A stretch of DNA of 64,000 bases from Polyangia bacterium (GTDB lineage Bacteria > Myxococcota_A > Polyangia > Nannocystales > Nannocystaceae). Shown here piece by piece: positions 54,085 to 63,016 of the stretch. The stretch is from contig JAUIKS010000006.1 of the NCBI GenBank assembly GCA_030430565.1, forward strand, positions 248,001 through 312,000, written 5' to 3'. The translations under genes were made by a program, and so were the position numbers. The notes below the pieces were generated by a model. That model was not told where the DNA came from, did not search any database, and saw only the letters and a list, made by a program, of their open reading frames with translations. The number at the start of each line of letters is the position of its first letter. Position 1 is the stretch's first letter.

Positions 54085-54374
54085 CGAGCGCGGGCATCAT
54101 ACCTGGGACCGAGCGGACGGCGGGCCGGGCCGCGACGACGCTCGGTCGAACATGTCTCTTCTCACAGGTTACGGGCGCGCGGAGCCGAGCCGCGCAGCGG
54201 CGCGCCGGCGCTGGCAATCTGATCATCTGTTCATGTCTGACTTGTGGTTCGGGGGTTTTTTGAGATTTTTTCGAAATTTCATCACGCGGGTCGATCGAAG
54301 CGCAGGTGAACCGGACTCGTGGTCTCGAGCGTCGCTGGCCAGGGACGGGTTCAGGGCGCCGAATGAGGACGACC
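54085..54374. other. Divergent gap with an AT-rich core
   Basis: 290 nt between the CHAT gene and a sigma factor. About 54205-54290 is unusually AT-rich, with T runs and a TTCGAAATTTC word, and could hold divergent control elements. No gene is seen. Confidence 0.4.
54096..54101 (-). promoter_or_regulatory. -10-like TATGAT before the membrane CHAT gene
   Basis: On the minus strand TATGAT lies 11 nt before the GTG start. Confidence 0.4.
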
Positions 54375-55115
54375 ATGCAGTACACGCCCGTAGCCCTGGA
54401 TTCCCGCGCCGCCGCCGTCGCGCGGTCGACGAGTGACGCCGCGCTGTTCGCGGCCTGGCGCGGCGGTGACGCGCGCGCGTGCGCGACGCTGTTCGCCCGC
54501 CACACGCCGGCGCTGCGCTGCTTCTTCCGCAAGCGGCTGCCGTCGACGCCGATCGATGACCTGATCCAGACGACGCTGCTCGGCTGCCTCGAGGCGCGTG
54601 ATCGATTCCGCGGAGACTGCACGTTTCGGACCTTCCTGTTCTCGATCGCGGTCAATCAGGTCCGTCGTCATCTGTATCTGCTGGAGCGCGGTCGACGGCG
54701 TCAGCGCGAGCTGATCCGTGTCGCCGTGACCCGCGAGCCCGAGCCGACCCCGTGCGCGCGGCTCATCGACCAGCAGCGCCGCGGCGTGCTGATGAGCGGG
54801 CTGCGCCGCTTGAGCGACGAGCAGCAGCGGTTGATCGCGCTGTATTACTGGCGCCGACGCTCCGCGCGCGCGATCGCGGAGCTGCTCGACGTCCCGGTGG
54901 GGACGGTGAAGACCCGGGTTCGCCGGGCGCGGCAGAAGCTCGCGCGCGTGCTGAAGTATCGAGACGTGGGGGTCGAGGGGCGCGGCGAGCGGGTGGACTT
55001 CGAGCGCTGGGCGCAGGAGCTCGTCGGCGGCATGGACGGCGTCGCCGCGCGGGTCGAGCCGCCGCGCGAGCGCGACGCGCGGGCCGGAGCGTTCATGTTC
55101 GCGCTCGCGGCCTGA
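54375..55115 (+). CDS. ECF-type sigma-70 factor A
   Basis: 246 aa. Region 2: CATLFARHTPALRCFFRKRL, PIDDLIQTTLLGCLEARDRF and FRTFLFSIAVNQVRRHLY. Region 4: LRRLSDEQQRLIALYYWRRR and AIAELLDVPVGTVKTRVRRA, a complete helix-turn-helix. The C-terminal 50 residues extend beyond normal ECF length. ATG 54375 is preceded by GAGGA; ATG 54363 is also possible. No anti-sigma gene is adjacent; it converges on a second sigma gene. Confidence 0.88.
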   Translation: MQYTPVALDSRAAAVARSTSDAALFAAWRGGDARACATLFARHTPALRCFFRKRLPSTPIDDLIQTTLLGCLEARDRFRGDCTFRTFLFSIAVNQVRRHLYLLERGRRRQRELIRVAVTREPEPTPCARLIDQQRRGVLMSGLRRLSDEQQRLIALYYWRRRSARAIAELLDVPVGTVKTRVRRARQKLARVLKYRDVGVEGRGERVDFERWAQELVGGMDGVAARVEPPRERDARAGAFMFALAA

Positions 55116-55154
55116 GAGGACCGTATGGGACCGCAGGTGCTCTGGCTCGGTCGG

Positions 55155-55805
55155 TCAGCCGCGCCCCCAGCCCTCGTGGGCCCGCACGTCGCGGGCCCAC
55201 GCCTCGAGATCGCCGGGCGCGACCGCCGTGGCGCGCGGCGCTGCGGCGGTAGGTCCTCGGGACAGGTGCTCACGGACCTTGCTCTGCAGGCGCTGCTTCC
55301 CGCGCGCGAGGCGTCCGCGCACGGTGCCCTCGGGCAGCTGGAGGCGCTCGCCGATCTCGCGCCCGCTGAGGCCGTCGAAGTACATCAGCTCGAGCACGAT
55401 CTGGTCGTCGATGGGGAGCTCGCGCAGCGCCTGCACGAAGGCCTGGGCCTCGCGCTTGTGCATGACGATCGAGCTCATCGACGCGGGCGCCAGCTCCTGC
55501 ACGCAGACCACGGCGAAGTCGACGCGCTCGCGGGCGCGCTTGTACTTCTTCTCGACGTAGCGCAGCAGCACCTTGCGCGCGATCGCGTAGAGGAAGCGGC
55601 GCGCGCTGGTCTCGCCGCGGAAGCGCTCTTTGGCGGTGGTGCAGGCGAGGAAGGTCTGCGTGACGAGGTCGGTCGCGTCGTCGTCGCTGCAGACCTTGTT
55701 GCGGAAGAACCGGCTGATGTCGTCGAAGTAGCGCTGCACGAACTGGTCGCCGGCCCGCCGATCGCCGGAGCGCCAGGCCGAGAGCAGCTCGCCGTCGTCT
55801 CGCAC
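55155..55805 (-). CDS. ECF-type sigma-70 factor B
   Basis: 216 aa. Region 2: DQFVQRYFDDISRFFRNKV, DDATDLVTQTFLACTTAKER and ARRFLYAIARKVLLRYVEKK. Region 4: LPIDDQIVLELMYFDGLSGR and EIGERLQLPEGTVRGRLARG. A C-terminal extension rich in Ala/Arg follows. Starts with GTG at 55805, 143 nt from the divergent kinase-ATPase gene, which it could regulate. It differs clearly from the convergent sigma gene, so they are not recent copies. Confidence 0.88.
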   Translation of the reverse strand: MRDDGELLSAWRSGDRRAGDQFVQRYFDDISRFFRNKVCSDDDATDLVTQTFLACTTAKERFRGETSARRFLYAIARKVLLRYVEKKYKRARERVDFAVVCVQELAPASMSSIVMHKREAQAFVQALRELPIDDQIVLELMYFDGLSGREIGERLQLPEGTVRGRLARGKQRLQSKVREHLSRGPTAAAPRATAVAPGDLEAWARDVRAHEGWGRG

Positions 55806-55948
55806 GGCGCGGATGATAGCAGCGCGGCTGACCCGGCTCGCGCGGGCGCCGGACGTCGTGAGTCTGCTCCGGACCCGGGGCCGAGCGGCGCGCGAGCGCG
55901 TGAACCCCGAGCGGCGCGTAGCGTACGCTGCAGGTCGCGAGGAGCGAG

Positions 55949-58900
55949 ATGAGCCGACCGTTTGGCGAGCAGCTGCGACTCGAGCTGGTCCGGCGCGCCC
56001 TCGGGGTCAGCGCGGACGCGCCGACGGTCTTCGACGAGCGCTTCGAAGTCCTCGGGCAGCCGCGTCAGGGCGGGATGAGCCGCGTCTACCGCGTGCGCGA
56101 TCGATCGCTGGAGCGAGTCGTCGCGCTGAAGACGGTCGCGCGGCGGCGGCCGGAGGACGAGCGGCGGATCCGGCACGAGTTCCGCGTGCGCGCCGGGCTC
56201 TCGCACCGCAACCTCCTGCGCCTGCACGAGCTCTTCGTCCGCGAGGGTCGCTGCTACTTCACGATGGAGTACCTCGAGGACGCGGTCACGCTGCTGGAGT
56301 GGGTCGGCGGCGGGCAAACGCCTGATAATTCAGACATGTCTGAAGGAGCTGGCGTGGACGTGTCGCCCGCGCGCGCGCCCGCCTACGACCGGCGCCTGCG
56401 CTGCGCGCTGCACCAGCTCGCGCTCGGCCTCCACGCGCTGCACGAGTACGGCAAGGTGCACCGCGACGTGAAGCCCGACAACGCGCTCGTGACCCCGGAC
56501 GGGCGGGTTGTGCTGCTCGACTTCGGGCTCGCGGCCGCGCGCGCGGATCGGGCGGGGGGCGGCGAGGGGGCGCGCGCCGAGGTGGCCGGGACGAGCGCCT
56601 ACATCGCGCCGGAGCAGGCGCGCGGGGGGCCGTGCACGCCCGCCGTCGACCTCTACGCGCTCGGCGTGATCCTGTACCAGGGCCTTACGGGCAGGTTGCC
56701 GTTCTCGGGCGGCCCCGCGTCGATCCTCGAGCGCAAGCGCGTGACGAGCCCGCCCGCGCCCGCGACCGTGGCGCGCGACGTCCCGCAGGACCTGGACGCG
56801 CTCGCGGTCTCGCTGCTCGCGCGCAGGCCCGAGCGCAGACCGCAGCTCCCCGAGGTGCTCGCGCGCCTGGCCGCGCCCGCCGACGATCCGCAGGTTCAGG
56901 CGTCGCGCAGCGCGGCCCGCAGCGTCGTGAGCCGGCGCGGTCACCCCTTCGTCGGCCGCGCGCGCGAGCTCGCCAGCCTGCAGGCCGCGCTCGACGAGCT
57001 GCTGCGCGCGCGCGGCTTCGTCTCGCGCTGCGTGCTCGGGCCGTCGGGGATCGGCAAGTCATCGCTCGTGCGGACCTTCCTCGCGGGACATGACGAGGAC
57101 GAGCGCGCGGGCGAGGTCCTGATCCTGCGGGGCCGCTGCAGCCCGCGCGAGCGGGTCCCGTACAACGCCTGGGACGCGGTCGTCGACGGGCTCGCGCGGG
57201 CGCTCGCGCGGCTCCCCGGCGCGCTGCAGGACGACGCGCGCGACGACGAGGGCGCGCTCGGGTCGACGCGCGCCGAGGATCGGGCGGCGCTGCTCCAGCT
57301 GTTCCCCGCGCTCGCGCAGATCGAGGCGCTCGCCGGCGTAGACCCGGGCGCGGACGTGGATGAGGCGCGCGCCGAGGGGGCGGCTGTCGACGCGATCGAG
57401 CTGCGGCAGCGCGGCTTCGCGGCCCTGCGCGCGCTGCTGCGCTGGACCGCGCGACGCTTCACGCTGATCCTCTGGATCGACGACGCGCAGTGGGCCGATC
57501 GCGACTCGGCGGCGCTGCTCGAGGCGGTGCTGCGCGAGCCGGCGCCGCCGCTGCTGCTGCTGGCGAGCGCGGCGACGGAGTCGGGGGAGCGCGGCCGGCT
57601 GCTCGAGCTGCTGCTGCGCGCCGACGCGGACCGGGCGCTGCGCCTGGGTCCGCTCGCGACCGACACGCTCGCGCGGCTCGCCGCGGCGGCGCTCGACTCG
57701 TTCGCGCGCGACGCCCCGATCGAGGGGGCGCGAGGCCCTGACGCGCAGCAGGTCGACGCGATCGCCCGGCACGCGGAGGGCGATCCCTTCGTCGCGCTGG
57801 AGTGCGCCCGCCTGCTCGCGGGGGCAGGTCCCGCCGCGCTGGCTCGGCTCAGCGGCGACGCGGGCCTCGAGCTCGGGCGCGTGCTCGAGCGGCGGATCGA
57901 GGAGCTCACGCTCGAGCAGCGCGCGATCGTCGAGACGGTCGCGGTCGCGGTCCGCGAGCTCGACCCCGACCTCGCGCTCGAGGCCGCCGAGCTGCCCCGC
58001 TCGGCGCGCCCGCTGTTCGCGGAGCTGTGTGATGACGCGCTGCTGCGCTGGTCGGCCAGCGACGCCGATCCGCGGGTCGGGGTCTACCATCGGCGCCTGC
58101 GCGAGGCGGTGCTCGCGGGGACGGCCCCCGAGCGACGCGCGCGTCGGCACCTCGGGCTCGGGCGCGCGATCGAGCGGCGGACGCCCGACGATCACGACGC
58201 GCTGCTGGTGCACTGGGAGGCGGGCGGCGAGCGCCTGCGCGCGGGTCGTCACGCGGTCCTCGCGGCCGAGCGCGCCGCGTCGACGCTGGCCTTCGAGCGC
58301 GCGGGCGCGCTCTACGAGAAGGCGCTCGAGCTGCTCGCGCGCGAGGCCGACCGGCCCGCGCTGCTCGAGCGTCTCGCCGAGACCCTGGTCAACCGCGGGC
58401 GCGGCGGCGACGCGGCGCGGCGCTACCTCGAGGCCGCGCGCGCGCTCCCTGGGTCCGACGGCGCCGCGGCGGCGCGCGGCCGAGCAGTACCTAAAGTCAG
58501 GTCAGCTCGGCGAGGGTTGGGAGGTCATGCGCGCGGTGCTGGCCGAGGTCGGGGTGACGATCCCGCGCTCGCACCGACGCGCGCTCGCGGGGGCGATGCG
58601 CCGCCGCGTTGGCTTCATGCTCCAGCGCCGCGTCCCGGCGTGGTTGACGCGGCGCGCGGGCGCGGGGTCGCGACCGCTCACGCGCGCCGAGGTCAGCCGA
58701 CACGAGGTCCTGTGGTCCGCGTCGACGAGCCTGGCGCTGGTCAATTACTCGCTCGCCGACGATCTTCGCACGCGCCTGCTGCTGGAGGCCGACAAGAGCC
58801 CCGACCCCTCGACCCGCTGCCGCGCGCTCGCCTACGAGGCGGCCATGCAGGCCTTCGTCGATCGCCGGCGCTTGGCGCGATCGATCGAGCGCCTGCTGAC

Positions 58901-59978
58901 CGAGGTCGACGGGCTCGCGCGCGCCCGCGACGATCCCTACGACCGCGCGTGGCACCAGCTCGCGCAGGCGATCGTGTCGCTGACGGCGGGGCGCTGGGCG
59001 GCCGCGCGGGCCTGCGGGCTGCGGGCCGAGACGATCTTCGCCGAGCGCTGCGTCGGCGCGTACTGGGAGCGCGCGACCGCGTCGGTCTACGTCAACACCG
59101 CGTTGGTGATGCTCGGCGAGCTCGCGCGGCTGCGCGCGCGCGTCGTCGCGATGCACGAGGACGCGGCGCGGCGCGGCGACATCTTCACCGTGATCGGCAG
59201 CCACAGCGGCGAGATGGCGCTCGCGTGGTTGGCCGACGGTCGCGGCGCGCTGGCTCGCGCGCGCGTGCAGCGAGCGCTCGCGCGGATCGAGGGCTCCGTC
59301 GGCTGGCCTGACGATCGCTTCCAGACCTGGCGCTACGCCGAGCTGCTCGCGCGCGTGCACACCGAGCTCTACGACGGCGCGCCGTGGCGAGCCTGGGACG
59401 CGGTGCTCGAGCTGTGGTCAAACCTGCAGGCGGCGATGATGCTGCGCTTGGAGCTCGTGCGCGTCGAGCTCCGCAGCGCCCGTGCACGCGCCGCGCTCGC
59501 GCTGCTCATCCACCTCGAGGCCGAGCGAGCGGGCGGCGAGCGTCGGGGCAGGGCGCGCGCGCCTCGTCGCGGCGCGTCCTGGACCGCGCGACGGCTCCGC
59601 GCCGACCTGCGCGCGCAGATCGTCGCGCTCGATCGGGATCCGGCGCCCTACGCCGCGCCGTACGCCGCGCTCGCGCGCGCCGGCCTCGCGCGCGCGGACG
59701 GCCGTGACGAGCGGGCGGCGGCGCTGCTGGGGCGCGCGCGCGACCGCTTCGAAGGCCAGGAGATGACGTTGATGGCGAACATCGCCCGGCTGGCGCTGGT
59801 CGAGGTCGGCAGCGGATCGTTCGCGCTCGAGGGCGCCGCGCGGGCGCGCGTCTGGCTCACCGAGGAGCAGGGGATCGAGGACCCGGAGGCGATGCTCGCC
59901 GCGCTCGCGCCGGGCTTCGGACGGGCGCGCGCGCCTCGACGGGGCGCGACGCGGGCTAGGTTGGAGGAGCGCGTCTGA
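55949..59978 (+). CDS. Kinase-ATPase-TPR regulator, frameshifted
   Basis: Read as one gene with a +1 shift near 58466-58480. The N-terminal kinase (about 35-330) is complete: [45 protein letters not shown]. An AAA_16/STAND-type ATPase follows ([17 protein letters not shown], Walker [11 protein letters not shown], Walker [12 protein letters not shown]), then long helical TPR-like repeats. Upstream of the shift the frame starts at 55949; downstream ([18 protein letters not shown]) it is one frame on. As sequenced, the first frame would end at 59311 after about 270 unrelated Arg-rich residues. Confidence 0.8.
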
Positions 59979-60034
59979 ATAGTCCCCACGCCGCCATGCA
60001 CCGCCCGGAGCGCCGCGTTGCGGCGCCGCCGTTG

Positions 60035-60040
60035 TACACT
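60035..60040 (+). promoter_or_regulatory. -10-like TACACT upstream of the CHAT-MoxR genes
   Basis: TGTACACT ends 114 nt before the CHAT start. It is the only promoter-like word in the 176-nt gap and may start the CHAT-MoxR transcript. Confidence 0.35.
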
Positions 60041-60070
60041 CGGCGCTCGCCGATCGGCCGGCGTCGCTAG

Positions 60071-60124
60071 CTCCGCTTCCACGTCCGCTTCCGCTTCCGC
60101 TTCCACGTCCACTTCTGCTTCACC
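60071..60124 (+). repeat. Nine degenerate hexamers before the CHAT gene
   Basis: Nine in-phase hexamers of the TTCCGC/TTCCAC/GTCCAC type (54 bp) in the presumed leader, ending 30 nt before the start at 60155. Confidence 0.8.
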
Positions 60125-60154
60125 CGTCAACCCCACCTCCACCGTAGGCGAGTC

Positions 60155-63016
60155 ATGAGCCGCTGGCGCAGCAGGTCGCGATCGGGGCGCCGCCCCGGGG
60201 TCTCTGGAGGGGCGGATGAGCCGACGCGGATCCTGCTGCTCGCCGCCAACCCGCCCGAGACCGGTCGCCTCGGGGTCGAGCTCGAGATCCGCGACATCCG
60301 CCAGTTCCTGCAGCAGGCGACCTACGGCCGCCAGTTCGAGCTGCGCTCGGAGTTCGCCGTGCGCCCGCCGGACATCCAGGAGCACATCCTCCGGCACCGC
60401 CCGGCGATCCTGCACTTCAGCGGGCACAACGTGACCGCGGCCGAGCGGGCGCGCGCGGGCGCGCGCGAGTTCTCGGCGAGCGCGTCGGCGCGGGCGCGTC
60501 GACGCGGTCCGGGCGGCCTGATCATCCGCGCGCGGGACGACAGCGCGGTCGAGCTGCCGCCCGAGGCCCTGCGCGCGCTGCTGCAGCAGTTCTCGGACGA
60601 GCTGCGCTGCGTGGTCCTCAACGCCTGCGAGACGCACGAGCAGGCCGAGGCGCTCGCGGGCTCGATCGACTTCGTCATCGGGATGTCGCGGGCGCTCGAC
60701 GACGAGGCCGCGATCGCGTTCTCGGCCAGCTTCTACCGCGCGCTCGCCTTCGGCGAGTCGATCGAGCGGGCGTTCCACCTCGGGCGCAACGCGATCGCCA
60801 TGGTCGTCGGGCTCGGCGAGCACGAGGTGCCGAGGCTGTTCACGCGCGAAGGTGGCCCTTCGGCCAGTCAGTTCCGGTTCGCGGGCGAGGGCGACGGCGC
60901 GTCCGCGAGCGGTGACGCGCCTGCACCGTCGCGCGACGCCGCGGTGACGCGCCCTCGCGGCGCCGCGGCCAGCCGCGTCGAGGCCCCCGCGTCACCCGGT
61001 CGCGCGCGGCGGAGGGCCGCGGACGGCTCGGGCTCGTCCCCGGCGCGCCTCGATCCCTTCCCCGGCGCGCGGATGCTCCGGGACGTCGACGCGCCCAGCC
61101 GCCGCGTGACGCTCGACGCGATCGGGGAGCGCGACGGCGATCGGGTCGTCTGGCGCTTTCGCGCGCGGGGTCAGCCGGCGGTGGTGCGCGCGCGCGAGGC
61201 GACGGGCGTGCAGGCGCTGCTCGAGCGCGCGCGCCTGCTGCACGCGCGGCCGGACGGCGCGCTCGCGCTGCGGCTGGGGCAGGCGCTGACGCGCTTCGTG
61301 TTCGGCGCGCCCGACGAGCCCGGCTACGACGAGGTGTTCCGCGCGCTGCTCGATCGCCGCGGCGTCAGCCGGGCCGGGCCCGCGCACGTGCCCGCGCGCT
61401 GCCGGCTGCACCTGCGCGACGCGACGCTGCTCAGCCTGCCCTGGGCGCTGATGGCGGAAGGGGCAGATTGGCTGCTCGACGACGGCTGGACCTTCGAGCT
61501 CGCGCGCGCGGCTCGTCCGCGCAAGAGCGTGCGCCTGCCGGGCCCGTGCGCGGTCCTGGTGATCGCGCCGCGGGCGACGGGGGGCAACCTCGATCCGGTC
61601 CCGCACTTCGACGACATCGAGGACGTGCTCACGCGCGCCTGGCCGCTCGTCGGTCGACGCGGCGTCGCGCAGCACCTCGAGCTCGCGCGCGCCTGGAGCG
61701 AGGTGCGTCGCCTGCTGCGGACGCGCAAGCCCGACATCGTGTACTTCTACGGGCGCGCGTCGATGACCGGCGGCGCTCCGACGCTGCGCCTCGATCTCGC
61801 CGGGGATGGCCACGAGGACATCCCGCTCGGTGAGCTGCTCGACGCGCTCGGCGGGCGGGCGCGCGCGCTCTACCTCAACACCGACTCCCGCCGCCCGCTC
61901 AGCCTCGCGCAGGTCGACACCAGCGCGCTGCCCTGCGTGATCGCGCCGACCCGCCCGGCCGGCGGGATCGAGGGCGACGCCGCCGGCGCGCAGTGGCTGT
62001 GGATGATGCTCAAGCAGGGCCTCGACCCGGTCGCGGCGCTGCAGGCGGTCGCGCGCGAGCGGTCGACGCTGCGCGCGGCGACGATGTGCGCGCACACGCG
62101 CTTCGACGAGTGGATCACCGACGTGGCGCCCAGCGAGGACTGCTCCGGGCGCGCGCGCCTGCGGGTCGATCGGACCGTGCAGCGCGCGCAGCTGCTCGAG
62201 GGCATCCGCACCCTCGCCTCGCACCCGACGCGGCTGGTCGAGTCGGTCGTCGTCTGCGGCGAGGATCCCTACAGCATGCGGCACCTCGGCGACCTGCTGT
62301 ACCAGCACGTGCACGACTTCGGCCCCGCGAGCGTCCGCGTGGTCCGCAACCGGATCCCGCTGCCGCGCGAGCGCGCCGCCTTGCTGGAGCAGCTGCGCGC
62401 GCTGCTGCGCGAGGAGCTGCTGGAGCTCGAGCCTGGCGAATCGGTCACCCGCGGGATCGCGCGCAAGCTCGCGGAGATCCCGGCGCGGCAGGGCGCGCGC
62501 AAGCTGCTGTGGATCGACTGGGGCGCGGTCGGCCCCGGGACCAAGAGCCCGGCGCTGCAGGTCCGCGACCTCGTGGAGTGGCTGCGCTTCGCCGCCGACG
62601 AGCTCGGCACGCACTGCCCGCGCTCGGTCCGGATCCTGTCGCTGCTCAGCATCTCGGCCTCGGCCCGCGGCTGCGCGCGGATCGAGGAGTACCTCGACGA
62701 CCTGATCCCGCGGCGGCACGCGTCGATCGTGTTCTCGCCCTCGGCCCACTACACCCGCCTGCCGCGGCCCGGCGCGGTCAGCAAGCGCGACCTCATCGAC
62801 TTCCTCGACAAGTACTCGAGCTGCCCGAAAGACCTCATCAGCCCGGTCTCGACCGTGATCAACGCGCGCGCGGCCGGGAGCTTCGAGGCGGTCGTGACCG
62901 CGATCGAGGAGGTCGAGACCGGCGCGGTCACCTGGTCCGAGCTCGCGCGGGCGCTGCCCAGCGAGTCCGAGCGAGAGCCCGCCGCGCGCTACGACGAAGA
63001 CGAGCTGATCCAATGA
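60155..63016 (+). CDS. CHAT protease with degenerate CHAT-like and inactive STAND-like regions
   Basis: 953 aa. The N-terminal CHAT (about 24-230) is intact: ILLLAANPPETGRL, catalytic H91 in LHFSGHNV, C158 in VVLNACETHEQAEALA, then IGMSRALDDEAAIAFSASFY. A linker follows. Residues about 415-640 repeat the CHAT plan (LSLPWALMAEG) but have VYFYGRAS instead of HFxGHG and LYLNTDSRR instead of LNACxS, so no dyad. Residues about 695-850 look like an ATPase fold without a P-loop (VVVCGEDPYSMRHLGDLLY), like so-called inactive STAND. The stop overlaps the MoxR start (ATGA). Confidence 0.85.
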   Translation: MSRWRSRSRSGRRPGVSGGADEPTRILLLAANPPETGRLGVELEIRDIRQFLQQATYGRQFELRSEFAVRPPDIQEHILRHRPAILHFSGHNVTAAERARAGAREFSASASARARRRGPGGLIIRARDDSAVELPPEALRALLQQFSDELRCVVLNACETHEQAEALAGSIDFVIGMSRALDDEAAIAFSASFYRALAFGESIERAFHLGRNAIAMVVGLGEHEVPRLFTREGGPSASQFRFAGEGDGASASGDAPAPSRDAAVTRPRGAAASRVEAPASPGRARRRAADGSGSSPARLDPFPGARMLRDVDAPSRRVTLDAIGERDGDRVVWRFRARGQPAVVRAREATGVQALLERARLLHARPDGALALRLGQALTRFVFGAPDEPGYDEVFRALLDRRGVSRAGPAHVPARCRLHLRDATLLSLPWALMAEGADWLLDDGWTFELARAARPRKSVRLPGPCAVLVIAPRATGGNLDPVPHFDDIEDVLTRAWPLVGRRGVAQHLELARAWSEVRRLLRTRKPDIVYFYGRASMTGGAPTLRLDLAGDGHEDIPLGELLDALGGRARALYLNTDSRRPLSLAQVDTSALPCVIAPTRPAGGIEGDAAGAQWLWMMLKQGLDPVAALQAVARERSTLRAATMCAHTRFDEWITDVAPSEDCSGRARLRVDRTVQRAQLLEGIRTLASHPTRLVESVVVCGEDPYSMRHLGDLLYQHVHDFGPASVRVVRNRIPLPRERAALLEQLRALLREELLELEPGESVTRGIARKLAEIPARQGARKLLWIDWGAVGPGTKSPALQVRDLVEWLRFAADELGTHCPRSVRILSLLSISASARGCARIEEYLDDLIPRRHASIVFSPSAHYTRLPRPGAVSKRDLIDFLDKYSSCPKDLISPVSTVINARAAGSFEAVVTAIEEVETGAVTWSELARALPSESEREPAARYDEDELIQ

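Noticed and set aside
59311-59978. The downstream part of the kinase-ATPase gene as a separate gene
   Set aside because: The coherent sequence in that frame begins at about 58479 with no start or ribosome site; the text continues the upstream repeats, so a frameshift explains it better.
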